Origin: Chthoniobacteraceae bacterium
GTDB lineage: Bacteria; Verrucomicrobiota; Verrucomicrobiia; Chthoniobacterales; Chthoniobacteraceae
DNA: 64,000 bases
NCBI GenBank assembly: GCA_028293625.1
Contig: JAQGOL010000036.1
Coordinates: forward strand, 62,001 to 126,000
Direction: 5' to 3'
The notes beneath the pieces were generated by a model. The model was not told the DNA's origin, made no database searches, and saw nothing but the letters and a program-made list of their open reading frames with translations. The position numbers were made by a program, and so were the translations under genes. Each line of letters opens with the position of its first letter. Position 1 is the first letter of the stretch. Shown here one piece after another: positions 17,969 through 27,869 of the stretch.

Positions 17969-19216
17969 TCAGTCACATGTCTTGCCCCCGGCACCACGAA
18001 CCACACGGACCGCCTGAAGGGTGAGCATTTGGCCATCAAACGTCCTCAATACCTGCGCCACCTCCGCACCAACGGTCGGGTGCAAAATCATCAGGTGGCT
18101 TGTGGCAACTGCGTACTTTTGGACCGCGAGTTGGCCGTAGCAGATAAGCTGGCGCACGTCGTCAATCCGCGGCCAGGACTCGCCGCCGGCAATTTTGTAT
18201 TTGGCGTCGCCGACAAAAACCGCGCTTTGCGCGTGCCACACAAAGTCTGCGTCCTGTCCGAGCCGCTCGGAGGGAGCGCCCAACAGGTGACCAAGCCGCA
18301 CCTGCTCATAGACAGGCACGCCGAAGCGCTGTTCAAGCCAGCGGGCGCAGAAGCTCTCAAACAAGGCGTTCATGTTAAGGAGGAAGACGAAGCTTTTCGT
18401 GCGACCCGCGTGCATGGTGCGGCCAAGTCCTTGCAGAATGCTGAGTGCGAGATCGTGGCAGGCGCGCCAGCGCGCGTTCCGGCGCGACCAGCAAATACCT
18501 GCCGTACCACTGAGCGCTTCCAGCGAAGATACGGATTCTGCCTCTTCGAGTACCCCGATGACCTTCCTTAGGTCGGCTGCTGCAGCTGGCAGCCGGACGC
18601 GCGCGAGCAGAATTTCCGCGGCGCAGCGAAGCAACCGCGCAAGCGGCGTATCGGACGTAAATTCATCCCACTGGCAGGCGATCGTATCAGGCCGGTTGAA
18701 GAGGGCGGACGCCTGGCGCGCGAAGCGGATCCGGCCCCGCACCAATGGAATATCGTCGCTGCGGGCTATGAAATCCTGCGGTGCCCCGAACGCGAGTTGC
18801 TTGCTCATGCGCTTGGCGAAAAGCCACGCCAGGAGATCGCCAATGGCCTCCGGAGCATCCTCGACGGAAGCTTCGCCCGCATCCACAAGTCCGCCATAGC
18901 CGGATTCCTCCAAGAGCCAGAGCAAGTTGCCCATGACGCTGGAGGCACGCACGGTATCGAGGATGGCGCCAGCCATCAGAGCCGCATCGAGCTTAGGGTA
19001 AATCTCTACGCATACCCCGCCCGCTTCGATGATTCCTACGTATTGCTGGACGCGAAGCGTGCAGCCGTCAACGCCTTCGAAAGCCAGAGGCGAAATCGGT
19101 AGGCGGTGCTCATCGCGCCATGCCTCGGCGGCAGCGGCGATCGCCTCGCGCTGCTCACGGGTCCAGCCGACGCGCTGTGTCTGATACTCGCAGAGGCGGA
19201 GCGGCTCGATTGTCAT
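17969..19216 (-). CDS. mcrC: McrC-family restriction subunit
   Basis: A 415-residue McrC homologue, the partner that supplies nuclease activity to McrB in modification-dependent restriction. It has the McrC N-terminal beta region (RVQQYVGIIEAGG, VEIYPKLD), the LVRGRIRF segment, and the NMNALFESF motif before the nuclease core. The PD-(D/E)XK core is visible as QDADF (residues 321-325) and DAKYK (337-341). The ATG overlaps the mcrB stop by ATGA; the frame opens 12 codons earlier but inside mcrB. The 3' end abuts an IS5 fragment, so the last residues may be altered, although the nuclease core is intact. Confidence 0.92.
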   Translation of the reverse strand: MTIEPLRLCEYQTQRVGWTREQREAIAAAAEAWRDEHRLPISPLAFEGVDGCTLRVQQYVGIIEAGGVCVEIYPKLDAALMAGAILDTVRASSVMGNLLWLLEESGYGGLVDAGEASVEDAPEAIGDLLAWLFAKRMSKQLAFGAPQDFIARSDDIPLVRGRIRFARQASALFNRPDTIACQWDEFTSDTPLARLLRCAAEILLARVRLPAAAADLRKVIGVLEEAESVSSLEALSGTAGICWSRRNARWRACHDLALSILQGLGRTMHAGRTKSFVFLLNMNALFESFCARWLEQRFGVPVYEQVRLGHLLGAPSERLGQDADFVWHAQSAVFVGDAKYKIAGGESWPRIDDVRQLICYGQLAVQKYAVATSHLMILHPTVGAEVAQVLRTFDGQMLTLQAVRVVRGAGGKTCD

Positions 19217-22200
19217 GCCTGACTGAGCGTCACCTGCAGACGTGACCAGCAATCCATCATTGGATCCTCATCGGTAAACCAGCGCCACCGGTTGCGATGC
19301 CAGCGCGAATCAAAGGCAGGCAGCGGTCGCAGAAATCCGATTAGGTCTGTGCGATCGTGCTCGCCGAGAACGTAGCGAACCCCGTCGATATCATTGAAAA
19401 AGAACTCCTGAAGTAGCGGCACAACCTTCCGGCGGAAGACTTCGTTGAACCCTGCCTGGTCCGACACTTTGGTGAAAAAGGCGTGGCCGATCCGGTGGTC
19501 ACGATCTTTGCGTAACTCGAGCCGCTCGTTCAGCCGGGTGAGCACAGTTTTCATGAGCTCGGGCAGCGAGGCGCACTTACTGAAGTCCGGAGCGAGTTCC
19601 TCAAAATCAAAGCGCCTGCGTAATGCCACATCGAGCAGCGCGAGGCTTTTGTCGGCTGTATTCATGGTGCCCAGCAGAGAAAGGTTTGGGGGCACCGTGA
19701 AGCGCTCGCGCGAAACCGGCAGAATGACTGCGAGTGCGTTCTCGGCAGTGTGGCGTTTGTCGTCTTCGACCAACGTGATGAGTTCGCCGAAGATGCGGCT
19801 GATGTTGCCGCGGTTGATCTCGTCAATGACTAGGACGTAGGGAGGAAAAATGCCGTCCGTCCGCAATCGCCAGCCGGACGCTTCGCCCAGCTCAAGGTAG
19901 CTCTGCACGATCACCGGTTTGTTGGCGCCTTGGCTCGTGTGCTCGGCTGGTGGCAATACCGCCTGGGGGACTGTTGCAGGAAGAGAAGAGAGGGCATGCA
20001 TGAAGTTGTAGACCGCGGCAATGACTCCAAAATGGGCGCCGCGTCCGAGGGCCTGTGAAACTTCGGGAGATGCGATTTTTTGCTGGGGATGCAGCTGGCC
20101 CCAAACCTTTGTCAGTGCATTCCGGCCGCATTGCATTTCCTTCCGCGTTTTTTTGTTGATCGCCTGAAGATTTCCCTGGCTGGTTTCGCTGAGGATCCAT
20201 GTGGTGTTTTTCAGTCCTGGAATCTCCAAGTCCCCCGTTTCGGAAATCAGCGAGATGAGCGTATTCCAGAGTGGTTCAAAGCGAATGGCTCCGTCGTCCT
20301 GCGGCACGCGTTCCAGGCAGGCGAAGAGAGCGTCGATGGCGATTTCCTTGAAGACACCGTCCCGCACCGTGAAGCGCGCCATGCCGCTTTCGTTATCCAT
20401 CTCGGGGCGGATCCCCTCAATAAAATCCTCGTAACCGAAGGACTGATGAAAGGTCGCTAGGCGGATTCGCCCCTGTGCGGACCATTCGTCGTAGCGGCGT
20501 TTGGCCTCGGTATCCTCGAATGCTTGCCCTGCGACGATGGACGCCGCTCGCCGGATGACGGAATAGGTTTTGCCGGTGCCGGGGGGGCCGTAAAGGATAC
20601 GATTGAGGGCGTGTGCGGACATGGTGAGAGGTAAAGGTGGAGGGAATACAATTGAGAGGGCACCGCCATCAATGATCAGGCGCCGCTGCTCTGCGCTGAG
20701 TTCATCGACGGTAACAAAGGCCCACCGTTTTTGGGTGGGGATGTCGCGCGCGCGGCTTGTATCCCACTCCACGCAAAGGACGTGATTGAAGTCGGCGCCA
20801 TACGGCTCTTCCAAGTATTCATAACCCGGCTGAACGACCCGGCCGACGGCAAGAATCTTACTGGTTCCTTCATTGGCGACGATCCAATCGCCAACTCGGA
20901 TGTTTCGAAAGCACCAGAGTTCACCGGCTTTTTCGGAAGCTTTCCCTTTGGACTTGTTGTAGTCGTTGGCGATCAGGAATTGCTTGAGTTCGTCCCGCGA
21001 GTCGACGTCCCGCAAATCCCCCACGCCTCCCCAACCCACCACAATCACCCCGTCGCGCAGGCACTCCTGCCAATACTTGGCATTGGGCCCGGGCGCGATC
21101 TTGAAGGCGCGCTCGGTCATGGGCGCCCATGCCTGCAGCAGTCTGGCGAGCTCAATGGTTGACCAGCCACCGATCTCGGGAATGGAGCGGAGGTGTTCGA
21201 GAATTCGGCGATTGCGAGTCGGATTCCACCCGCCTTCACCTACGTGATCCTCAAGTTTGAGGGCGCGCAGATAATGGGTGATCTCGGCAGCGTTGCTGAC
21301 AGGCAGGAACTCTTCGGGAAAATAAATATGCAGTAACTTCGCGCGTTTGGCCGAGGGGATGCCGTTCTTAGCGCTGAGCTTTTCGATCTCCTCCCATTGG
21401 CCTGCGGCTGCTGCTTGCAACCCTTCATGGAGCGCGTTGCGCAGTGGCTCCCAAAGAGGCTGCGCGTCTGCGGGAGCGGTAAGCGTTTTTTGAAACAGGC
21501 CTGTGTGGCGCAGATAATCAATGCCCGTTTTGGAGCGTCTGGGCGCCCCGGCTTCCCCGAGAGTAGGCGTTTTAGACTCAAGCCAGTCGACGATTCCTTC
21601 TAATGCCTCGGATGGCGCGGCAAAGCGCTCCATGGGCATATGCGCAAAGTCCGCCAGAGGAAACTCCGCGATAAAGGCCGCACGCTCCGATTGGGCTCGC
21701 GAGATTTCAGCGGCCAACAGGTCGCGATTAAAACGTCCGGCGAAGACCCCGAGAGATCCTTCCTTGGCTGGTAACCGCCAGGCGTAGAGCAGCAACCCCA
21801 ACTCGTCGGTGCTCCAGCCAGCCAGCCCAGGAAATCCACGCAGTTCCATGAGCAATCGGCGATTTGCCGTAAGCGTGTATTCGTCTTTGCTCTGTTTCCA
21901 ATCGACTCCCAGTTCCCGAAGGAAATGGAGGAGATGGGTGAAAGAAAAGATCGGCAGGACCTCTGTAGGAAACGCCACATTGAGCATCTTGGCCCTCAAT
22001 GCCGGCACTGAGCGCGCGAAAGGAACGGCATCCATGCCTTCCCAGCGGCCTTCAACGGCAAGGTCGAGCGACTCGACGAGCCCAGTGCGCAGCTTCTTCC
22101 AGAGCGCCTCCGGATCGGGTTCGCCTTTGAGTCCGCTTACCAACGCATTTTGTTCCCTGCTGAAATAGATAAGGTGCTTGCTTGCCGAGCCGCCCCGGAT

Positions 22201-22419
22201 GCTGCCCACCGCACTGCTGCCAAATTCATAGGCGTAACAAAGGGTATCCTTGTCGCCCCGGCCTACCACGTAGCGCTCCAGGGGCAGGGTCGCTAAGGTT
22301 TCCCTGGGGAACAACTCCGCCAGCATTGAGCGCTGCCGGGCCGTTTCCCGAACCATCCGCTCGACTGCGGCGCGATCAAATGCGGCGGCGAATTCGAGAA
22401 GGGGGGAGGCGGCTGTCAT
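19213..22419 (-). CDS. mcrB: McrB-family GTPase/AAA protein with duplicated N-module and EVE-like domain
   Basis: A 1068-residue McrB-type motor, longer than classical McrB. Two related N-terminal modules are visible, residues about 1-215 and about 230-432. They share KMLNVAFPTEVLPIFS against KLLHIYFPEEFLPVSN and GWSTDELGLLLYAW against GWSTIELARLLQAW. Residues about 445-575 resemble an EVE domain (VIVVGWGGVGDL, LWCFRNIRVGDWIV, VGRVVQPGYEY), a fold that reads modified bases. The AAA+ core has Walker A GPPGTGKT (611-618), Walker B VLVIDEINR (862-870), GTMN (917-920) and LRRRFDF (933-939). The ATG at 22419 begins MTAASPLLEF; the frame extends 87 codons upstream into the repeat and is not credible there. 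mcrC follows with an ATGA overlap. Target specificity is unknown. Confidence 0.92.
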   Translation of the reverse strand: MTAASPLLEFAAAFDRAAVERMVRETARQRSMLAELFPRETLATLPLERYVVGRGDKDTLCYAYEFGSSAVGSIRGGSASKHLIYFSREQNALVSGLKGEPDPEALWKKLRTGLVESLDLAVEGRWEGMDAVPFARSVPALRAKMLNVAFPTEVLPIFSFTHLLHFLRELGVDWKQSKDEYTLTANRRLLMELRGFPGLAGWSTDELGLLLYAWRLPAKEGSLGVFAGRFNRDLLAAEISRAQSERAAFIAEFPLADFAHMPMERFAAPSEALEGIVDWLESKTPTLGEAGAPRRSKTGIDYLRHTGLFQKTLTAPADAQPLWEPLRNALHEGLQAAAAGQWEEIEKLSAKNGIPSAKRAKLLHIYFPEEFLPVSNAAEITHYLRALKLEDHVGEGGWNPTRNRRILEHLRSIPEIGGWSTIELARLLQAWAPMTERAFKIAPGPNAKYWQECLRDGVIVVGWGGVGDLRDVDSRDELKQFLIANDYNKSKGKASEKAGELWCFRNIRVGDWIVANEGTSKILAVGRVVQPGYEYLEEPYGADFNHVLCVEWDTSRARDIPTQKRWAFVTVDELSAEQRRLIIDGGALSIVFPPPLPLTMSAHALNRILYGPPGTGKTYSVIRRAASIVAGQAFEDTEAKRRYDEWSAQGRIRLATFHQSFGYEDFIEGIRPEMDNESGMARFTVRDGVFKEIAIDALFACLERVPQDDGAIRFEPLWNTLISLISETGDLEIPGLKNTTWILSETSQGNLQAINKKTRKEMQCGRNALTKVWGQLHPQQKIASPEVSQALGRGAHFGVIAAVYNFMHALSSLPATVPQAVLPPAEHTSQGANKPVIVQSYLELGEASGWRLRTDGIFPPYVLVIDEINRGNISRIFGELITLVEDDKRHTAENALAVILPVSRERFTVPPNLSLLGTMNTADKSLALLDVALRRRFDFEELAPDFSKCASLPELMKTVLTRLNERLELRKDRDHRIGHAFFTKVSDQAGFNEVFRRKVVPLLQEFFFNDIDGVRYVLGEHDRTDLIGFLRPLPAFDSRWHRNRWRWFTDEDPMMDCWSRLQVTLSQA

Positions 22420-22603
22420 GTCGGCATAATTCGCGGCGCATAGGGCATGTCGAGCAAAGGATGGTTGCCACAGCGCTGGAGCTTTTGAAGCCAGCTTAAA
22501 ATCAAGCTTTCTCCGTCTGAAAGGAGTGCGCGCTTGCCCGCCTGAAGACTGGCAATGGCCTGCGGCGAGTGTTCGAGGAGCTTGGAGATCAGGCGGGCGC
22601 CGG

Positions 22604-22873
22604 GCAGAGGCGGACGTAGCGATTTTCAGACGGCCTGCCCAGTTAGGAGCAATCCAATCTGGGCATGAAACCGCTGACACCTACAACCCTGTTGTGCTCG
22701 AGGCACTGCACGCGCCATCACTGTGACCGTCTACGTCACGAGGAGATGTAAGTGGCAATTGGAGCCGGCGTCCGCAAGTGGAACAGGCCGCACATTTACT
22801 GGCTGATCTCCTAGGAAAAAGGGGTGGGTACGGTCCTGTATAGTGTCGACCGGAGCCTATGAATAAAACGGAC
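22604..22873 (+). repeat. 270-bp direct repeat, copy B
   Basis: Same orientation as 15914-16184. It starts GCAGAGGCGGACGTAGCGAT and contains the shared block CCGCACATTTACTGGCTGAT. It lies about 185 bp upstream of the mcrB start. The pair could have arisen by recombination, by insertion of the McrBC segment, or as two copies of a small element. Confidence 0.85.
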
Positions 22874-23369
22874 TCCAATCGAAAGAGAGATCGGTGACGA
22901 ACTTGCGAACAAGGAATTTAGTGGGTTGAAGTTTAAGAAAGTTGTATGGCTCTGCGCTCCTAGAAGGAAACGTGCATTCGCCGGTCCGGAACCTCGAATG
23001 CTCAAGCCAGAAAGGGGGAGCACAACAAATCGTGGTTGGATTTGGCCATTTTGCCGAGGAGAGGACGGGCATTGGCGAATGTGGTTTGTAGGCATGTGGG
23101 CATGCATTCACCACTGAGGGTGAAACGGGTTACTGGATCCTCATCTTGGCCAGGCTATACGGGACCGATCGCGGCGACGGTGTACGATGATGCCGGAAGA
23201 GGAACGCTATTGCCGCTTTTATGCGGACTGTCAGATACCGGATTCACGCGCGCCAACGTCAAAGCTACGCTCTCCCAGACCGACCCGGTGGAAAACCGGC
23301 GCGTGGGCCAGGCCTTGGCCGAAACCTACCTTGTCCATCACCTTGAGTGTCACTTTCGCTGGCCGGATG
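22874..23369. other. Gene-free stretch after repeat B
   Basis: About 500 bp with only short frames that I cannot support. No recognisable protein, RNA or repeat was seen. Confidence 0.4.
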
Positions 23370-23719
23370 GGCGGGACACCGGCACCGTCCGCGTTGATCC
23401 ACTGTTTCCAGCGCACGAACCGACGCGCACTACGGCGCGAGCGTTACCGTCGAACCCGGCGCGCGCACAGCGTGGCACACGCATCCTCTCGGTCAGTTGT
23501 TGATCGTCACCGCCGGCTCTCTCTGGCTGGGTGCAGCAGGAAGGCGGACCAATTGAAGAAATTCATCCGGGCGGTGTGGTCTGGTTCCTGCCGGGAGTCA
23601 TGCACTGGCACGGCGCCACGCCAACCACGAGCCTGACCCATATCGCCATTCAGGAAGCACTAGATGGGAAGGCTGTCGAGTGGATGGAGAAGGTCAGTCC
23701 GGAGCAATACTCCAAATAA
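23370..23719 (+). pseudogene. Frameshifted cupin-domain protein remnant
   Basis: Three frames read consecutive parts of one small cupin protein. First [16 protein letters not shown], then [20 protein letters not shown] with LLIVTAG, then a third frame with [20 protein letters not shown] and the end segment [16 protein letters not shown]. The metal-binding HTHPLGQ and HWHG histidines are still visible. Two frameshifts separate the segments and the 5' end is not clear, so the gene is inactivated. Such cupins are common in soil bacteria; here it is a relic within the island. Confidence 0.75.
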
Positions 23720-23965
23720 CAAATGCTAAACTGCGCCCCTCAGCGCTTCATTTCCTGGAGCTTGTTCACGCACTCCGCTTGCCGTGGGTAAGGACGTCGC
23801 TCCGAGGGCTTCCATAGGGCCGACCCTTGACCGTATTGCTCGGCGCTGATCTTTTTCCCGCCAATCGACGTTCGTGCTATCGAGTTCCTCCAAGAGCGCG
23901 GTATAATGGCGGGGATTTGTTTGCCGATGCAGTGAAATTACGCGCTCGTGACAGGTAGGGTACGC

Positions 23966-24172
23966 TCACACCGTTGCGGGCGTATTGACTGGGCTACGGC
24001 TGCTCATTTGGAGGATGAATTGATCTACATCCGTTACTAGAAACCGCACCGTCTTGCGGCTCAGGCGGATCGAAGGGATTCGTCCCTCCTTTGCCCAGGA
24101 AAGCAGTGTTTGCCGAGGAATCGTCAGGCGGTCGGCAACTTCGTTGGGTGTAAGCAGGCCTTGGGAGTTCAT
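23966..24172 (-). CDS. Excisionase-like MerR-type HTH protein
   Basis: A 68-residue protein of the HTH_17/excisionase type: LLTPNEVADRLTIPRQTLLS gives the helix-turn-helix, followed by WAKEGRIPSIRLSRKTVRFL, the wing, and a short tail. Such proteins bind DNA and often act as recombination directionality factors or small regulators on integrative elements. The ATG start gives the usual short N-terminus. It lies about 2.3 kb from the tyrosine recombinase on the same strand, so a role in excision is possible but not shown. Confidence 0.75.
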   Translation of the reverse strand: MNSQGLLTPNEVADRLTIPRQTLLSWAKEGRIPSIRLSRKTVRFLVTDVDQFILQMSSRSPVNTPATV

Positions 24173-25380
24173 GAGTTAATTACGCTTCTTCTCCACGCTT
24201 TCCTGAAGGTGGGTCGGTATCGCTAAAAATCGCCGTTTTACGAGCGGTGCAGGCATAGGATGCCCCCTTCCCCACCGTGATTCCTCAGTAAGTTGCACTG
24301 GGCGGATGAGCGAAGTGGCATGCTTTCCAAGGGCACGCACAGGTTATGGCTAGGGTATGTGGCCACCCTCTGCGCGATTCCGCGTTCACTCCGTCCACCG
24401 ACGCAACCGCATGAATAATGACCGCGAGCCACCGCAATCTACGAACGACTGGTGCGCACGAAAATTCCGCGAATCACAGATAGCACCCTTAATGTACCCG
24501 CGCATGCGCACCCGCTTCACGGTTCGACGCTCACAATGAGCACCGTAAGTGGCGGCATGTTGTTCTGCGCGGCATGACCACACTACCCTATCGAGGACCT
24601 TTCACGAGGGCTAGATCGTGTCATGAACATGACGTCCTGTCCGAGGGCGTGCAACACCTAGCCTTGAGGGTATGGTGCCCAATCATTGTCGATACATTCC
24701 AGTAAATCAGGCTCGGCGTTGAGGCTGGTTGAACTGCAGAGGAGTGGCTTCTCCGAGTCACGGGCGCTCTCCGCGTGATGATACCCAATTTTCAAGCTAA
24801 GGGAGATCTCACTCAAATATACCCTGTTGAAATATTAATAGCTGAATGCACACCATCTGCTACGCGCGTCAGGGTGGCAAGGGTTCTACCCTACCCACCC
24901 TCAACGCCAAGCGCGCCTGACGCTCTCACATGGTAGGAGCCGCGTGCAAGCCGACGCATTCATAGCCCTGGACGCCGCCTTTGAAGGAGATTGGTAGCAA
25001 GCACCACCACCCTGATGGCCAGGGTAGCCGTGCCCCGCGGTCCTTCCGCAACGAAATCCTGCAGGCCACGCTGGCGCAGGGGAGGAACTGTACCCCTACC
25101 TTGGATGAGAACGGTGTTGGGACCTCAGTCTGAGCCTTAGCAGGAACGGATTCTGGGCTTCGTCAAATTTGCCGGATTTCCAATGCGCGGTAAGAATTGG
25201 CGTCAGCCTGCCACAAAGCGACTGCTACCGGGCGTTGGAAACACGGCAGCATCCTAAACGCGTCCGGCGCCTGCTTGCCAATTTGGCTCACAGCCTACCG
25301 GACGCCGCCCTACAATGGGGCGGCGTCCCATCTCATTCGCAGATTGAGGGCAGGGTGACTTTCGTTAAGCCACGAGTGCC
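24173..25380. other. 1.2 kb stretch without convincing genes
   Basis: Only short broken frames. A 24-codon frame at about 24846 begins MHTICYARQGGKGSTL and faintly recalls a ParA P-loop, but it stops quickly and has no supporting downstream motifs. Likely decayed island DNA. Confidence 0.4.
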
Positions 25381-25683
25381 TCAATAAGCTTTTTCCAGCC
25401 GAGCCATATACACCGGACGTCGGATGCCAGGTTTGATGCCTTCACATTCCGGCTTGCAGGCAACATATCCAGCTACCAGCAGTTTCTGGAGGGCCTTCTG
25501 GATAGCGGGCCTGCTATCAGGATTCTTGGCTTCCAGATCTTCGACGGTAAGCCATGTGTTTGGCTTCGAGAGGAGGCAGTGGAGGAGCCCAATGCTTCTC
25601 AGTGAGAAGCGGCATGGGTCATTCATGGCTTTTAACGAGATCTTCGTATAACCAAGTAGGTTTTGTTTAATTTTTTTTGTCAT
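25381..25683 (-). CDS. Small winged-helix-like protein
   Basis: A 100-residue basic protein. The middle (FSLRSIGLLHCLLSKPNTWL, then TVEDLEAKNP, then AIQKALQKLLVAGYV) follows a winged-helix pattern with a recognition helix and a wing, like replication-initiator or MarR-type small DNA binders. The frame extends upstream to 25941, but the ATG at 25683 is preceded by AGAAGGAGC, an excellent ribosome site, so that start is chosen. No close family is recognised. It sits between the two excisionase-like genes and may regulate the element. Confidence 0.7.
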   Translation of the reverse strand: MTKKIKQNLLGYTKISLKAMNDPCRFSLRSIGLLHCLLSKPNTWLTVEDLEAKNPDSRPAIQKALQKLLVAGYVACKPECEGIKPGIRRPVYMARLEKAY

Positions 25684-26261
25684 GCTCCTTCTAGAACTGC
25701 ATGCGATAGCACAACGGCGAAAAAGTTTTGAAGATACCGAACTGCCTGTGGAGTCCACGTTTGGAATCCACTGGCCCATGCGGAAGGCACGGCGGCCATC
25801 ACGGAGTGGTTTGACTCTGCCTACTTCTCCATCACAACTGCGGAGGTGGCAAAGCTCGCAATCTTGCTGGTCAACATTCCGCTGCGAGAGTCCAAGTGAA
25901 ATTGTCTCTCGCGGCCGATCCGATCGGTTGCTGGCCGGCAACCATGGATGATCGTGGCGTGTTTCTCTTTGCGCTCAGCACATGCCGTGGCAATGACGAT
26001 ACCGTGCGCAAAGCATTCCAACGCGTGTCGACGATCCGTAGACCGAAGACCGCCGAGCCCGCGGCCATCATCGATCATTGGACGCCCCTATTGATGCGAA
26101 CTCTTCGTATATCAAAGGACCTGCACGCACGTTTGTGCAGTTTGAAATTGCGGAGCGCTCCAGAGTCGGGCTTAAAGGCATCGTTCAACTCCAATCCAAA
26201 AACGTGGTGCTGCCTCTCCCGATTGCTACGGGAACGGCAGCACCATGGGTTTTGAGTGATG
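25684..26261. other. Gene-free stretch beside winged-helix gene
   Basis: About 580 bp. Plus-strand frames exist here but show no recognised motif or convincing start. It probably holds the promoter of the minus-strand winged-helix gene at its left end. Confidence 0.35.
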
Positions 26262-26474
26262 TTAGTGGCCGTAACCGCGCGCTCTCTCTGTCAGCCAACG
26301 CTCAACCTCGCTCATACGAAATCGGTAAACTCGTTGATTGATGCATATGCAGGGTAGATCTTGCCGGTGCACAGCATCCCAAAATGCGTTTCTCTTTAAT
26401 GAGAGGTGCTTTGCGACGTGCTGCCAGCAAACGAGGGGTTCACATGAAGAATTTTTGTTATCCATGTTCTCCAA
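26262..26474 (-). CDS. Second excisionase-like HTH protein
   Basis: A 70-residue protein with an HTH_17-like fold: LVCWQHVAKHLSLKRNAFWD, then a wing CICINQRVYRFRMSEVERWL. It lies 43 bp downstream of the integrase stop on the same strand and reads away from it. A small HTH protein next to an integrase is typical of a recombination directionality factor, although the sequence alone does not prove it. The start could be the first ATG or the one three codons later. Confidence 0.65.
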   Translation of the reverse strand: MENMDNKNSSCEPLVCWQHVAKHLSLKRNAFWDAVHRQDLPCICINQRVYRFRMSEVERWLTERARGYGH

Positions 26475-26516
26475 GAACTGCCCCAGGAAGGCACGAATTG
26501 GAGAAATTGAATTATT

Positions 26517-27761
26517 TTAAGGCGCTGAACTGAACCACATTTTCGCGAGCTCGGGCGTTACGGCTCTACCGTCGGGAGTGCGAATTTGACGATAGTGACG
26601 ATTAATGATTGTCGGGGAATTCCCGGCTTCCAGCGCGACAAGCGGCATGTCCCGTGTTTCTGCAACTCGGTAGGTACAAAACGAGTTCCTAAGCCCGTTT
26701 TTGGGCCAGTTGGGCAGTATTTCCCTGATGTGGTCCAGGAAGACCCGATGTGATGAGCTTTTGGAAAAAACTCTTCCCTTGGGCTTACGGTGCTTTTGGA
26801 TCCACAACTTAAGCGTTTCGCACACGGGAACGACACGTCGCTGGCCAGTTTTACATTCACTGCTGACCTCAATCCCGGCTTCATCGATGTTGCTCCAATC
26901 GAGCCGCATGAGTTCTGACGAACGAAGTCCGGCCAAACCGCCGATCGCTGCATAAAGCTGCGCTTCCCCGGTTGTGCCTTTTAATAAGGAGGCAAATTCT
27001 TCCGGCGAAAGGATCTCTTTTGAAGCCGATCTGATTTTGATGCGCTCTGTCAACTCTGCTTCCGTTTTCGCACCGCTTGGTAAATCCCCATGCTTCTGGG
27101 CGAAACGGAAAAGATTGATTAGACTTGCCCGCATATTGTGGCGCGAACGCGGCCGGGGAGCCACGCGGCAAAGCCAATTCTCGATGTCAGCAACCTTCAC
27201 ACTCGCAATTTCAGACTGAAACGTTTTCGCAAACTTTCGACAATGCGCTCGAAGGGTTTCCATGGTTCGGAGCGATCTCTCGGCCGCGGTTTTGGTTTCA
27301 ATCATGTGTTCCACGATGACCGTGATCCTGCGCGAGTTCAGAGCCTCTCGTCGACGGACTGCAAAGTCTTCAACGGCTTCTTGTAGGCTCGTTCCCTTCG
27401 GCAGCTTCGCGAAGGCGGTCGCGTAAGTTTGGACTGCTTCGATAACAGAGATCCCAAGCGGGGAGAGAATCCGTTTAACCGCGGCGATCGTGTCTCGATC
27501 GTCCATGGTCATAGTAGCTGCATTGATTCTACCGCGAGCAACCTGCTCTGCCGCAAGCTGCGCGGCTACTTTCGCTTCCGACAAATTTGTAAATGTCTGT
27601 CGCTCACGTTTCCCAGCAAGGCTGTAGACGACCTGATACGCCGTGGTGAGGCGATTTTTCACCTCGTAAACTTTGACTTTGACCGCTCCCCTCGTTTCAA
27701 AAACGGGGCCGCGAGCAGAGGGCTTTTTGCATGACACTGCATGACACTTATCTTGGATCAT
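26517..27761 (-). CDS. Tyrosine recombinase / phage-type integrase
   Basis: A 414-residue site-specific recombinase. An N-terminal arm-type region, a SAM-like core-binding domain (about residues 120-225) and a C-terminal catalytic domain are visible. Catalytic residues are Arg in GLRSSELMRLDW (about 280), Lys in ECKTGQRRVVP (about 304), Arg in NGLRNSF (about 358) and Tyr in NRHYRQI (about 390). The usual histidines of box II and of the GH position are asparagines (NGLR, GNSP), so the set is R-K-R-Y with His replaced by Asn. The frame opens at a TTG seven codons earlier, but the ATG at 27761 is preferred. The gene lies beside a tRNA-end-like site, as expected for a tRNA-integrating element. 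Confidence 0.88.
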   Translation of the reverse strand: MIQDKCHAVSCKKPSARGPVFETRGAVKVKVYEVKNRLTTAYQVVYSLAGKRERQTFTNLSEAKVAAQLAAEQVARGRINAATMTMDDRDTIAAVKRILSPLGISVIEAVQTYATAFAKLPKGTSLQEAVEDFAVRRREALNSRRITVIVEHMIETKTAAERSLRTMETLRAHCRKFAKTFQSEIASVKVADIENWLCRVAPRPRSRHNMRASLINLFRFAQKHGDLPSGAKTEAELTERIKIRSASKEILSPEEFASLLKGTTGEAQLYAAIGGLAGLRSSELMRLDWSNIDEAGIEVSSECKTGQRRVVPVCETLKLWIQKHRKPKGRVFSKSSSHRVFLDHIREILPNWPKNGLRNSFCTYRVAETRDMPLVALEAGNSPTIINRHYRQIRTPDGRAVTPELAKMWFSSAP

Positions 27762-27869
27762 GTAGGCTAGAACTCGGTTCAAGTGGCTCAGCGAAAATAT
27801 TTCTTAAAAGCCCAAATTGCCTAGGACAGGAGGCAATTTGACCCGTTTTTTGCCCCGAGCCGCGCCCTG

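Noticed and set aside
22420-22680. Upstream extension of mcrB by 87 codons
   Set aside because: It is a translation of repeat copy B and the spacer; the conserved-looking protein begins at the ATG at 22419.
24846-24920. Short frame MHTICYARQGGKGSTL resembling a ParA P-loop
   Set aside because: It stops after 24 codons, the GK(S/T) is not in the right arrangement and no further ParA motif is found nearby.
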